Source: an uncultured Bacteroidia bacterium (lineage in GTDB: Bacteria; Bacteroidota; Bacteroidia; Bacteroidales; F082). From it: a stretch of 38,951 bases of DNA. Positions 14,835 through 24,884 of the stretch are shown here, piece by piece. Both the position numbers and the translations under genes were made by a program. The notes beneath the pieces were generated by a model that was not told the origin of the DNA, ran no database searches, and saw nothing but the letters and a program-made list of their open reading frames with translations. The stretch covers positions 1 through 38,951 of the forward strand of contig CACXIM010000029.1 of the NCBI GenBank assembly GCA_902767725.1. The letters are read 5' to 3'. Positions within the stretch are counted from its first letter, which is position 1. Every line of letters starts with the position of its first letter.

Positions 14835-17831
14835 ATGCGAGGGCAGACTACTACAGCACATCGAATCAAGCAGTTAGACTTGTTTCAATTACAACAAGAA
14901 TTTCCAAAGGAAATCGTAATAAACCAGGACAAGAATTCCACCTATGATGACATCGACTTATCGAAAAGTGTTCTAATATGCAATGTTAAGAAAGACAATA
15001 TGGAACATTTCATGGATGGTACTGCAAAATTATACTATTCAGGAAAACGATTTCCCTCTACTGTAGCATTAAATGAATTGTATTACTTCATTCCATATAT
15101 AGGAAAACAATGCGATCTTGATTATTTTGGAATTAGAGATTTGTATATAATAAAGATAGCACGAGTCGGCTCCCGTAGAGAAGGAGAATTGGATAATGAC
15201 CCAAATGACCTGCGCATCGTTTTCGAATTACAATTCGTAAAACAACTGTTTGCTGATTATAAAAAGCATAGACTTCAAATATGGGATACCTACTCGGACC
15301 TGAAAATGGAAGAGCTGATGGATTCCATGGTTAAAGTTAAAAGAACCGCATCACAACGCCCCACATATATCAGTTTGTTTAGTAGTGCAGGAGTAGGATG
15401 TTTTGGTTTTAAGCAAGAAAACTATGATTGTATTGCTACCGTAGAGATAATCGAACGACGGCTTGACGTGCAGAAATATAATAACAAATGCCGATTTGAC
15501 AGCGGATACATTTGTGGAGATATTACTTTAAAGGAAGTACAAGATAGGGTGTTTCGTGAAATACAAATGTGGAAAGACCATAAACTAACCAATGATATTG
15601 ATGTGGTTATCGCCACCCCTCCGTGTCAAGGAATGTCTGTTGCGAACCATAAAAAAGGCAATGAATTAAAACGGAATTCTTTGGTCGTCGAATCAATAAG
15701 ACTAATACAAATAATAAAACCTCGGTTTTTTGTATTTGAGAATGTCCCAGCATTTTTGAAAGCCATTTGTACGGATATTGATGGTAAAGATAAGCCAATC
15801 AAAGAAGCAATCACAATAGACCTTGAGGGAGAATACAATATTGCAGCCAAAGTAATCAATTTCAAAGATTATGGCAATCCGAGTAGCAGAACGAGGACAG
15901 TGGTGCTCGGTGTGCGGAAAGACCAAAAAGAGATAACGCCTCTTGAACTTTTCCCTGATAAGCAAGAGGAACAAACCCTCAGGCAAACTATAGGCCATCT
16001 TCCACGCCTTTTCAGTATGGGTGAGATTTGGGATAAGGACATTTACCATGCTTTCAGACCGTATGCGCCTCAAATGCTTCGATGGATAGAAAACATCAAA
16101 GAAGGGCAATCGGCTTTTGATAACGAAGATGAGAGCCGTATTCCTCATAAGGTTGTGGATGGAGAGATTGTTTTCAATCAGCAAAAGAATGGCGATAAAT
16201 ATACAAGACAATACTGGGATAAAGTTCCACCTTGCATACACACTCGAAATGATATTTTAGCTAGCCAGAATACTGTCCATCCAACAGATAATCGTGTTTT
16301 TTCTATCCGAGAGGTTATGCTAATGATGTCTGTTCCTGAATCTTTTGAATGGAGTTCTATTCCATACGGACAACTAAATTCTATGTCACTTGAAGAGAAA
16401 CAAAAGTATCTGAAAAAGGAAGACGTGAACATTCGTCAAAGTTTAGGAGAAGCAGTTCCTACTATAATTTTCAAGCAAATAGCGCATAAAATCAAAAGTA
16501 AGATTTCGGAAAAAGTATTGACGGAGCAAGATGTGCTTGAAATAATAGAAAAGAACGACTTGACAGACTCGAACAAACTTCTGGAATACATAAAAAAGCA
16601 TAAAAAGTGGGGATTTGTACAGTTGGCAAAGATTGCGGAGTATGCAAATGGTGCCAGAACTGAGACTGCTGCGTATTATACAAGGCAAGACATTTGCTAT
16701 TCTGTTGTAAAGCATTTGCCGAACTATCCTGACTCAAAAGTACTGCATATACTTGAACCAGCGACTGGGGTGGGTAATTTTTTGCCATCATTGTTTTTGA
16801 AATATGCCAATGTCTCGGAATTACATATTGATGTCATCGACATAAACCCTGATAGTTTGGTGCTGCTCAAACAACTCATTCGTTCCATCCCTTTGCCAGA
16901 GAATGTTAGGCTGAACTATATCAACAAAGACACTCTATTAGAACAATTCCCTAAAAAATACGACATTGTAGTTGGGAACCCACCCTATATGAAAGTAAAA
17001 GATAAGAAACTACTGAAAGAATACAAACAAGGTGTAATTAACACAGATACGAATAACATCTTTGCTTTCTTTATTGAAAAAGCCATCGCGCTTGGCGATG
17101 TTGTTTCTCTTATTGTTCCAAAAGGATTGGTTAATGTTCCAGAGTTCGAGAAAACACGTCGTTTGATGAATGAATTACCTATTACTAATATCGTGGATTT
17201 TGGTGAAAAGGGGTTTAAGGGAGTGAAAATAGAGACAATTGCCTTTTCAATCAATAAAAAAGCAAAAATAGATGTCACAAAAGTAGAGTCTTATATTACC
17301 AACTTGGTTGAGATTAAAAAACAAGCATACATTACAGATTCTTCTTTTCCTTATTGGTTGTTGTATAGAAATAAGGAGTTTGACGATGTGGCTAACAAGA
17401 TGGATCTGGGTGTTTTTAAGTCTTTTCGTGATAGAACTCTCACTAAATCCAACACATTGGCTAAAGGCACAATTCGCGTATTGAAATCGCGAAACATTGG
17501 TAGCAATGAGATAATTGATATACCTGGTTATGATACTTTTATTGATGACGTTTCGGGCTTGGAAGTTGGAAAATATCTCAACCATACTGAATGTGTTTTG
17601 GTCCCCAATCTTTCATATAATCCCCGTGCTTGTTTTATGCCTGCTAATTGCATTGCGGATGGTTCTGTAGCAATTCTGACTACGACTAATGGGGTAACAG
17701 TTTCAAGAAAAGATCTGTCTTATTATGCAACTGAAGAATTTTGCAAATTCTACAGCATTGCCCGTAATCGAGGAACCCGTTCTCTGAATATTGACAATAA
17801 TTCCGTGTTTTTCTTTGGTAAACTAAAATGA
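14835..17831 (+). CDS. fused C5-cytosine and N6-adenine DNA methyltransferase
   Basis: A 998-residue protein with two methyltransferase modules. Residues about 175-550 form a C5-cytosine enzyme: motif I FSSAGVG (182-188), catalytic PPCQ with Cys264, ENV (302-304), SRTR region (351-354) and motif X-like LGEAVP (537-542). Residues about 595-860 form an Eco57I-type N6-adenine enzyme: AYYTRQDI, motif I EPATGVGNF (641-649) and catalytic NPPYMK (715-720). The end resembles a target-recognition region. The first 170 residues are unassigned. The nuclease start overlaps its stop by 4 bases (ATGA), so this is the modification half of a restriction-modification system. The gene is clearly AT-richer than the left flank, suggesting transfer. 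Confidence 0.93.
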   Translation: MRGQTTTAHRIKQLDLFQLQQEFPKEIVINQDKNSTYDDIDLSKSVLICNVKKDNMEHFMDGTAKLYYSGKRFPSTVALNELYYFIPYIGKQCDLDYFGIRDLYIIKIARVGSRREGELDNDPNDLRIVFELQFVKQLFADYKKHRLQIWDTYSDLKMEELMDSMVKVKRTASQRPTYISLFSSAGVGCFGFKQENYDCIATVEIIERRLDVQKYNNKCRFDSGYICGDITLKEVQDRVFREIQMWKDHKLTNDIDVVIATPPCQGMSVANHKKGNELKRNSLVVESIRLIQIIKPRFFVFENVPAFLKAICTDIDGKDKPIKEAITIDLEGEYNIAAKVINFKDYGNPSSRTRTVVLGVRKDQKEITPLELFPDKQEEQTLRQTIGHLPRLFSMGEIWDKDIYHAFRPYAPQMLRWIENIKEGQSAFDNEDESRIPHKVVDGEIVFNQQKNGDKYTRQYWDKVPPCIHTRNDILASQNTVHPTDNRVFSIREVMLMMSVPESFEWSSIPYGQLNSMSLEEKQKYLKKEDVNIRQSLGEAVPTIIFKQIAHKIKSKISEKVLTEQDVLEIIEKNDLTDSNKLLEYIKKHKKWGFVQLAKIAEYANGARTETAAYYTRQDICYSVVKHLPNYPDSKVLHILEPATGVGNFLPSLFLKYANVSELHIDVIDINPDSLVLLKQLIRSIPLPENVRLNYINKDTLLEQFPKKYDIVVGNPPYMKVKDKKLLKEYKQGVINTDTNNIFAFFIEKAIALGDVVSLIVPKGLVNVPEFEKTRRLMNELPITNIVDFGEKGFKGVKIETIAFSINKKAKIDVTKVESYITNLVEIKKQAYITDSSFPYWLLYRNKEFDDVANKMDLGVFKSFRDRTLTKSNTLAKGTIRVLKSRNIGSNEIIDIPGYDTFIDDVSGLEVGKYLNHTECVLVPNLSYNPRACFMPANCIADGSVAILTTTNGVTVSRKDLSYYATEEFCKFYSIARNRGTRSLNIDNNSVFFFGKLK

Positions 17832-19024
17832 ATACTCTTAAGACAATAACAGATTTCCTGAATCAATTCGATTTAGATGTACGCAAGAGTGGCGATGCCC
17901 GCTTTATGGACCAAAAATGCACGCCAGATGTTGTATGCTTTATCGCTGACTGCATAATGAATCTTGACCCTCAAGGAGAATTTGTCGTACAAGATATTTG
18001 GGATATGCCTTATTTTGTAAAAAATGCCTCTGCGATATTTGGCAAGCCGAGCCCGAAAAATGTGACAGCAAAACATGAATATGACAAGTTCATACAACAA
18101 CCATTACGCATGTTGGCATACGCGCATGTCTTAGGAATGGAGAAACGAGGGGCAGTAAACCATTATTGGATAGCCAATCAAGAAATCCTCGATTACATTT
18201 CAACAAAAGAAAGGAATGCATATAATTTCCTATACATTTATATTACGAAAGTTCTCTCTGATAGCAATATATTAAAGTTGTTTGAAAAATTCAGGCAGGC
18301 TTGTTATAAAGGCAATGTAACTCAACAAGACTATTTGGAACTAAAAGACAAATACACCCGATTTATTATCGGTAATACTGCAATTAACGGAGAAGTGGAG
18401 GTGTATAGAATATTTACCAAGGTGATAAATGTCTATTCTGCTGAAAACGATATACAAGGAACAGAAAAAGGAAGGTTGTCTAAAGACATCATCACATTTT
18501 CGGATTTGATGTATAACAGAAAAAATTGGCGCGACATTGGCAAATCAAAATCTCAAACTCGACAAGAGGCCGCAAGTATGGAGGAGATAAGTCTACAAGA
18601 AGCATACGAAAACTATCAAGTTACCAAGGCAATGAATCTGATTAGAAAGATACAGTTAGATAGTGAAGTGAAAGACCAATATGCCATTGGTGAGGCGACA
18701 CAGGTCCACCATATTTTCCCGAAATCTCAATTCCCAGAAATTGCTCACTATTTAGAAAACCTCATAAAGCTCACACCAACGCAGCACTATACAAAGGCTC
18801 ATCCAAACAATCACACACAAACGACTAATAGGGACTATCAATTAGTTTGTCTATTAGCCAAATCCCAAAACATAGAAAAATCTATAATGACCATTGGGGA
18901 TAAATACTACAGAAAAGAGTCTTTCATCTATGTAATTAATGTTGGACTTAATGCTGAATTAAGTATGAAACTTTCTTTTGCTGATATTCGCAAACAATTA
19001 AGATTACTATATAACGCCGCATAA
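17828..19024 (+). CDS. HNH-type restriction endonuclease
   Basis: A 398-residue soluble protein. A beta-beta-alpha-metal (HNH) signature lies near residues 290-325: VHHIFPKS (293-300), Asn311 in ENLIKL and His320 in PTQHYTKAHP, the standard arrangement of general-base His, structural Asn and metal-binding His. The N-terminal 280 residues are helical and of unknown fold, probably the DNA-recognition part. Its ATGA overlap with the dual methyltransferase makes it the cognate restriction enzyme. It cuts unmodified DNA if the assignment is right; the recognition sequence cannot be read. Confidence 0.85.
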   Translation: MNTLKTITDFLNQFDLDVRKSGDARFMDQKCTPDVVCFIADCIMNLDPQGEFVVQDIWDMPYFVKNASAIFGKPSPKNVTAKHEYDKFIQQPLRMLAYAHVLGMEKRGAVNHYWIANQEILDYISTKERNAYNFLYIYITKVLSDSNILKLFEKFRQACYKGNVTQQDYLELKDKYTRFIIGNTAINGEVEVYRIFTKVINVYSAENDIQGTEKGRLSKDIITFSDLMYNRKNWRDIGKSKSQTRQEAASMEEISLQEAYENYQVTKAMNLIRKIQLDSEVKDQYAIGEATQVHHIFPKSQFPEIAHYLENLIKLTPTQHYTKAHPNNHTQTTNRDYQLVCLLAKSQNIEKSIMTIGDKYYRKESFIYVINVGLNAELSMKLSFADIRKQLRLLYNAA

Positions 19025-19728
19025 TTCGGGGTTTATTCGTTTAGGTTGTTACTAATATTAAAATTTCAAAAGGCAACCTCATCGTTGTTGATTATCAGTC
19101 TGTTGACTAGACAGCCTTGTCCATCGCTTTTACGGTCTGACTTTCGACTATGTGCTTGTCATTGATTCTATGCCGTCGTTTACGAGGGAGGAGTATGGGG
19201 AATATGCGTGAATAATGAAAATGACAAATAATGCATTTTTCATTATTTGTGCCGTTTTTATGAGTAATTTTACGGTTAATCCCTCCCCTTGCTTCCTGTT
19301 TGTTCAGTGCATTTTTAGGGCTTCGAAGATTAACTTTTTTTGCATTGCTTATAAGGCAATTAATCTCGGAGCGAAGATACACAATTGAAATGTTCATAAA
19401 CAGGAAGAAAATAGTATTTTAAACTTGCTATTTGAACATCTAAATAATGGTCTTTTTTAAAATTGATGATTATATTGAAAATATTTGTCTAACTTTGCAT
19501 CGTATCTCTGAAGTCAACGGACTTGCCTTCAGGCCAGACTCATAAAATAAGAATGGGTTATGGTTTTCAAGACATAGTTTGAAGCGGCAGACAAGGCGTT
19601 CCACTTCAATCAAAGGGAGTGGTGAGGCAGACGTTGTGAAGAGGAACAATAATAAAAACCACAAAAAACTGAAAGACGAAATAAGTCAGACCATTCCAGA
19701 AGAAAAAGTAAAGAAAAGAGAAGCGCAA
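19025..19728. other. gene-free AT-rich spacer with a hairpin and a leader
   Basis: No convincing gene lies in this 700-base stretch. It holds an inverted repeat AATAATGAAAA/TTTTCATTATT (19211-19247) that could end transcripts of the restriction genes, a -7 element at 19490-19497, and then a predicted leader. The leader starts with a nested stem, CTG-AAGTC-AACG-GACTT and CTTCAG (about 19509-19533). The DUF262 frame is open from 19579 with only TTG/GTG starts, so part of 19579-19728 could be coding. Confidence 0.5.
19490..19497 (+). promoter_or_regulatory. -7 promoter element of the DUF262-ATPase unit
   Basis: TAACTTTG, exact TAnnTTTG match, with a TTGA near 19463 as a possible -33 element. 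Transcription from about 19504 would give a leader of about 225 bases if ATG 19729 is used, or 75 bases if the TTG at 19579 is used. Confidence 0.6.
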
Positions 19729-22653
19729 ATGAATCTAACAGAAATATTCGTTAACAAACTGAAAATCGATACCAAAGTGGTGTCGATAGAGAGTGTATTC
19801 AGTGAGGTGAAAGTCAAAAAAACCCAGTACGCACCACCATACCAACGCAACTACGTGTGGGATGGCGAAAAAGCAACATATTTCTTGGAAAGCATCCTTA
19901 TAGGTACAGAAATTCCTCCGCTTATTTTCTTCCGTAGCAAAGGCAGCGTGGAGATTATTGATGGTAGACAGCGTTACGAAACCATCCTGCGATTCTTGAA
20001 TGGCGAACTGCGCCTCAGCAAATCAGGCTTGAAAAAACTGGATGGTTTGAACATTGACAAAAAAACATTCGGGTCATTGCCCGACGAATTGAAGAATGAC
20101 TTTAGGGAAACAAAGCTGCGAGTTATAGAATTCAGCTTCGCCTCCCGAGACGGCATCACCCAAGCCGATGAAGACTCGGTGAAACAGGAGATTTTCAAGC
20201 GTTACAATTCAGGAATCACTCCACTTAAGGAAATAGAAATTGACAAGGCCATTTACTTTGACGATGACCTGAATAGTTTCTTCAAAGAAAAATTAAAAGA
20301 GCAGGACTTCCACGACCAGTTTAACAGACTTTTCAAATACGAGGAGAAGAAAATAGACGTGTCACTGAAGAAAATACGCCAATTACTGGTCATCCATAAG
20401 ATTCCTATCAAATACTATTCAATAGCTAAGCAAAAGATTACTGACAAGTACTACGATCTGCTGTCGGCTCGCATTGATAATGAAGAGTTTGGCAAGATAT
20501 TCGAGTCGTTCAAAAAGAAGATGGACCTGCTTGATGAAGTTCGCAAGGTTGTGGATACAGAAGAAACTCCCTATAATCGTCTGATTTCGGAGGTGCTGTT
20601 CTGGGGATTCTCCATTTTGGAAGACAACGGAATTGATTTGCCAGAAAAAGATAGCATAGAATTGGCTGGATTTGCTACGCATATCGTGAATAACATTGGT
20701 GCATTTGAAATGGACCGTAGTTCATTCGCTAACCAGATTGTGCAACGATACAGGGTGATTGCTGATCTCGTAGCTGATGTATATGACATCAACAAAGACC
20801 TCTATATTGAAACAGATGACCAATTCAAGCAAAAGAACCGTAAACTGAGCCAGGCCAAAGAGAAAGGAACAACCGATTTTCAGGAGCTACGCATAAATAA
20901 ACCTGAGCCTAGTACCTATACTATTGATGACATATGCCTCCTTATGGAGCGTAACCGTTTTCTAGTACGTCCGCCTTATCAGCGAGAAGAAGTCATAAAT
21001 AAACGCAAGAGTTCAGAAATTATCGAGAGCCTGTTGCTGGGCATTAAACTGCCTCCCATCTTCATCTATAAGAACAATGTAGGCATATCGGAAGTGATAG
21101 ATGGGCAGCAACGTATTCTTTCCATTTTGGCCTACTTGGGACGCGAGTATATGAATGAAAAGGGGGAGAAGGTAAAATCTAATAAAGATGGATTCGCCTT
21201 GCAACTGAAAGATAGCATCTTGACTGGTTTGCATGGCAAACGCTATGACCAGTTGGATGAGTATATGCAGGAGAAGATTACCAACTTTGATTTATGGGTT
21301 ATAGAGATTCACCAAAGGAATAACCCTGATTTTGAGCCGTTGGATTTGTTTATCCGACTGAACAATAAACCATATCCCATCAAGGATGATACTTTTGAGA
21401 TGTGGAATTCTTACATTGACAGAGGACTAATAGACACTATTAAAGTGTCGTATAGGAATAATAAAGACTGGTTCTTTATGCGCCGCAGTGGCAACCGTAT
21501 GGAAAACGAGAACAACCATACCGTGTTGTCGTATTTCAATTATTTGGAACATTATCCAGAAGAGGGTTCGGAGAAAGGACCGCTTGATATTTATAGGTTG
21601 TTTGGTCGCATTTCATTCCGTTTGCGGTCGAAGAAGGAAATCAGTAAGATTCTAGAGAATGCAGGGAAGAAAGACGCTTTCGTTGAGGCAGTGAGCAGGT
21701 TCGAGTTCTCATTCCTTCACAATTTGAAGATTCTGCTGACCGACGAGAAGGATGATAGCGACAAAACACTGAGCAAGAATCTGGATGAACTGCTAGGTGC
21801 TGAAAACAATAAGAGGACTCAGCAGAGTTTCTATGTGCTGTGGTATTTACTGCATGGATTGGACAGCCGTTGCTTCAAGGAGAATCGCATGACCATTAGG
21901 CAAGAAGTGCGTAAATTGTTTGCTAGTATGTCGTCAGGAGAAATTACGATTGAAGGTTTCAACGAGAAGGTGGCTAATTTCAGGCAACAATATGAGAACG
22001 GTTTAGACATTAAAGGTCTAGTGGCCAGTATGAGTGATGTCGTAGATGTTACATCGTTTGAAGACAAAACCACAGCCTCGGACGAGCACTGTGATTTCTA
22101 TGTGAAGCGGGACAACAAGATGTTCAACCGAGTGCAGATCATCGAAATACCTACTTTTGATAGGGAGGTCTATTATGGTGTCCGAATCAACCGTCTTGGA
22201 TTTACCAAAGGTTATATTGAAGCTGTGCTCCAAAGCAGCCATGTTTTTAAAGAATACGACTTTATGGGTAGAAATGTGACAGTAAACGGCATTCGCAACA
22301 TCCACTTCCCGGTTATACCAATGGAGCACCAGAGGGTATTTGACAATGTAATGCTCTATACTTTCGCTCGCGAATCCCTCCCAAGAATGTTCTTTAAAAA
22401 CGTACTGGACCGATTGGTCGATGAGGAGTATTACAAAGAAGAATTCAGCTATCAGAACGTGTCGCTGCTGGAGCAGGTGAGCAAACTCCCTGACCTCAGA
22501 GAATATCAGGATGCTGAACGTGATGAAGAGATAAGCAAGGTCTATCAAGCAATTATTAAGGGAGATGACGGATTCCTGTCAGAGCTTTCAGCGGTGACGG
22601 GAGTTGCAGGTTCATATGATGACAAAGGACAATGTAATGAAAAGAATCAGTAG
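19729..22653 (+). CDS. tandem DUF262 protein (two GmrS/ParB-like domains), candidate antiphage
   Basis: A 974-residue protein containing two complete DUF262 (ParB/sulfiredoxin-like NTPase) domains. Domain 1 has PPYQR (36-40), EIIDGRQR (75-82) and IFKRYNSGITPL (155-166). Domain 2 has PPYQR (415-419), EVIDGQQR (455-462) and LFIRLNNKPYPI further on. No HNH/DUF1524 nuclease domain, as in GmrSD or SspE, is visible; the last 200 residues, with several aromatic/basic blocks, are unassigned. ATG 19729 with AAGAGAAG before it was chosen; an open extension reaches TTG 19579. Its end overlaps the SMC-like ATPase gene by 17 bases, so both are made together. DUF262 proteins sense or cut modified phage DNA in known systems; that role here is inferred. 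Confidence 0.85.
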   Translation: MNLTEIFVNKLKIDTKVVSIESVFSEVKVKKTQYAPPYQRNYVWDGEKATYFLESILIGTEIPPLIFFRSKGSVEIIDGRQRYETILRFLNGELRLSKSGLKKLDGLNIDKKTFGSLPDELKNDFRETKLRVIEFSFASRDGITQADEDSVKQEIFKRYNSGITPLKEIEIDKAIYFDDDLNSFFKEKLKEQDFHDQFNRLFKYEEKKIDVSLKKIRQLLVIHKIPIKYYSIAKQKITDKYYDLLSARIDNEEFGKIFESFKKKMDLLDEVRKVVDTEETPYNRLISEVLFWGFSILEDNGIDLPEKDSIELAGFATHIVNNIGAFEMDRSSFANQIVQRYRVIADLVADVYDINKDLYIETDDQFKQKNRKLSQAKEKGTTDFQELRINKPEPSTYTIDDICLLMERNRFLVRPPYQREEVINKRKSSEIIESLLLGIKLPPIFIYKNNVGISEVIDGQQRILSILAYLGREYMNEKGEKVKSNKDGFALQLKDSILTGLHGKRYDQLDEYMQEKITNFDLWVIEIHQRNNPDFEPLDLFIRLNNKPYPIKDDTFEMWNSYIDRGLIDTIKVSYRNNKDWFFMRRSGNRMENENNHTVLSYFNYLEHYPEEGSEKGPLDIYRLFGRISFRLRSKKEISKILENAGKKDAFVEAVSRFEFSFLHNLKILLTDEKDDSDKTLSKNLDELLGAENNKRTQQSFYVLWYLLHGLDSRCFKENRMTIRQEVRKLFASMSSGEITIEGFNEKVANFRQQYENGLDIKGLVASMSDVVDVTSFEDKTTASDEHCDFYVKRDNKMFNRVQIIEIPTFDREVYYGVRINRLGFTKGYIEAVLQSSHVFKEYDFMGRNVTVNGIRNIHFPVIPMEHQRVFDNVMLYTFARESLPRMFFKNVLDRLVDEEYYKEEFSYQNVSLLEQVSKLPDLREYQDAERDEEISKVYQAIIKGDDGFLSELSAVTGVAGSYDDKGQCNEKNQ

Positions 22654-24529
22654 GATTGAGATAGAAAATGCCAGAGCATATTATGATCGGCTTACTATCT
22701 CGCTCAATAAGGGCGAGAATCTGCTGATATATGGAGAAAACGGTAGCGGCAAGACATCTCTTTATAAGTCGTTGAACGACTTCATTCAAAGCTTTTATAC
22801 ACAGGTGGGCTATACAGCTAATCGATATAAACCAACGGGAGTTGCTGGTGAGGTGAAACTGGGAATTGGTGAGTACGATTCAAGCACTTGCCAGTTTTCC
22901 AACGAGGTAGATTACAGTTTTGGAGACGGGGTGGACAACACTCATATCCAGAACACCGGTTTTATGAAAGCCCTTGCCCAGACTAAAGGATTCTTGAATT
23001 ATCGTGACCTGCTAAAGGTGTATTTGTGTGACGAGGCGGATCCCAATCTGTTTGAATTCTTTGTGCTCCACTTGCTGAAGAACCATGTGCCGATTGCCCA
23101 GGGACAGAATGTGTCGATATCTAGGGAATGGGGTGAGTTGAATGACGATATTTTTCGGGTGTACAATAGTAATACCAATAAGCATCGTAGAGGTAAGAGT
23201 AGACTGATGGCATTTGAGAATGTGCTGCGTTCAGTGCTTACAAATCTGTTTTCTGAGGTGAACAGGTACCTGACTATTTATTTCCCAGATTTCAATCTTA
23301 CTGTCAATTACGTTCTCAAACCGATGATATTCCATTCTAACCGGGGCAAATGGGAATGGAGGATTGATCAAGACTTGCGACTGACAGTCAGTTCAGGCCA
23401 ATCGCAGGTGGCAGACTATACAGAAGGATTGAACGAAGCACGATTGTCGGCCATTGCAATTTGTCTTTATTTGGCAGCTCTACGTGCAAATCCAGGAGCT
23501 GACCTTAGGGTAATGTTTCTTGATGACATTTTTATTGGGGTTGATGCTGCGAACCGATCGCCCATCCTGAAGATATTGGATCAGGAGTTCAAGGATTTTC
23601 AGATATTGATTGCTACTTATGATCGTTCTTGGTATTGCTTGGCGAGAAAGTTTTTGATGGCACACAACCCTGAGAAATGGAAATGTGTGAATCTGTATGT
23701 GCTACCCACGACTGTAAACGGCATTGCTTTTATGAAGCCTGTGCTGATAGATGGGAAAACAAATTTTGATCAAGCGCGGAAGCATCTTCACGGAGGGCGA
23801 GACATGGATTTACCTGCTGCGGCCAACTACTTCAGGAAAACTATTGAGGAGCTTTTAGATAAGTTTCCTTCATGTTTGTATTTGAACGATGATTTTACAG
23901 TGTTGCCTGGTTTCAAAGTAGCGCAACGTGCCGAGGCAGTAGGGAAGTTGTATGCCATGATTGGTGAGGATACTCAGCATATCTTTTTTCTGTTATCCTA
24001 TTTGCATCCGCTGATTCATCCGTTGTCACATTATGAAGAGGAAGCGCCGGTATACCGCAGCGAGCTAATAGAAGTGGAAAGAGTCATTAACAGTTTTAGA
24101 ACGCAAGTGGAGAACTTCCCCAAGAAATGTGGACTGCTGATTGGCAAAGGCAATAATCTTGCTGTGCATTATGATACGCCCGATGGAGTTTATAAGTCAA
24201 TCTATCAAATTAGTTTTGAAGAGAATGTTTGGCTTTATAAAGATGCTGCCGGGAATCCAAAGTTGACAGAAGGCAAGTGCAGAACGTATTATATGGAGGG
24301 CTGGTTGAATGGTTCGTATTTGGGTGCTCACCCTCTTAAACCAAATATTCCTAAGTTTTCTTATACGTCTTTGGACGACGGGTTGACGAAGATTTATAAC
24401 CATGAAATAAATGATATGAATCACTTTGTGGTGGCTCACAATGCGTATGATATTGTGGAGAGAATAATAAAGAAAGGCGTGAATGAGCCTTTACAGGTGA
24501 AAATCCAACAATTATTGACGAGGATGTAA
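22637..24529 (+). CDS. SMC/RecF-like ATPase, partner of the tandem DUF262 protein
   Basis: A 630-residue ABC-type ATPase of the SMC/RecF/RecN class. It begins with the family's KRISRIEIENARAY strand, Walker A GENGSGKT (33-40), a signature-like LNEARLSAI (265-273), Walker B RVMFLDD (291-297) with a following IGVDAANR D-loop, and TYDRSW in place of the usual H-loop. No long coiled coil is seen between the motifs. The last 270 residues are unassigned. I chose ATG 22637, which has AAAGGA seven bases before it; starts at 22604 and 22616 are also open. It overlaps the DUF262 gene by 17 bases. Such ATPases power many two-gene defence systems, so a DNA-sensing motor is likely. Confidence 0.85.
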   Translation: MKRISRIEIENARAYYDRLTISLNKGENLLIYGENGSGKTSLYKSLNDFIQSFYTQVGYTANRYKPTGVAGEVKLGIGEYDSSTCQFSNEVDYSFGDGVDNTHIQNTGFMKALAQTKGFLNYRDLLKVYLCDEADPNLFEFFVLHLLKNHVPIAQGQNVSISREWGELNDDIFRVYNSNTNKHRRGKSRLMAFENVLRSVLTNLFSEVNRYLTIYFPDFNLTVNYVLKPMIFHSNRGKWEWRIDQDLRLTVSSGQSQVADYTEGLNEARLSAIAICLYLAALRANPGADLRVMFLDDIFIGVDAANRSPILKILDQEFKDFQILIATYDRSWYCLARKFLMAHNPEKWKCVNLYVLPTTVNGIAFMKPVLIDGKTNFDQARKHLHGGRDMDLPAAANYFRKTIEELLDKFPSCLYLNDDFTVLPGFKVAQRAEAVGKLYAMIGEDTQHIFFLLSYLHPLIHPLSHYEEEAPVYRSELIEVERVINSFRTQVENFPKKCGLLIGKGNNLAVHYDTPDGVYKSIYQISFEENVWLYKDAAGNPKLTEGKCRTYYMEGWLNGSYLGAHPLKPNIPKFSYTSLDDGLTKIYNHEINDMNHFVVAHNAYDIVERIIKKGVNEPLQVKIQQLLTRM

Positions 24530-24884
24530 ATGCCAAGTGTTTTGACGCCTGCATCCACATAACCCCCGATTTGCGTGCAAGTCTCTTTCTTTGCAAACAG
24601 CTCTTGGGCAATGGCATTCTCGAAGTAAAGCGGAGGGTGAAAGTAATATAGGAAGTAAAGGATTAAGAAGTAAACACCATTCGCCAATCCCAATTTTAAC
24701 AATCAACTACAGAAAGCTTTACATTTTGTGTTCAAAACAACAGAACAAATACAATATCCAAAGACAAATAATATAAAGTTGCACAAGTTTAAGGAGATTC
24801 CTGCGGGGTCTCCTTTTTTGTGCCCTCATGAACGGGCTGGATAATCTTTATTCGGGATGTGAAGACCTTTTCTGCTTGTATCCT
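24530..24884. other. gene-free spacer between converging genes
   Basis: I see no gene in this 355-base AT-rich stretch. It contains the hairpin terminator at 24791-24819; the rest shows no repeat or promoter I can support. Confidence 0.5.
24791..24819. terminator. hairpin terminator, probably bidirectional
   Basis: AAGGAGA (24791-24797) and TCTCCTT (24809-24815) form a stem with an 11-base loop, followed by a run of six T. It stands between the plus-strand ATPase gene and the minus-strand toxin-antitoxin pair, and could end transcripts from either side, though the T-run favours the plus strand. Confidence 0.75.

Noticed and set aside
19107-19397. 96-residue minus-strand frame in the spacer
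   Set aside because: Composition is irregular, it crosses the AATAATGAAAA hairpin, and no domain is visible.
19729-22653. GmrSD/BrxU-type restriction enzyme
   Set aside because: DUF262 cores are present but no DUF1524/HNH motif could be found in the rest of the protein.
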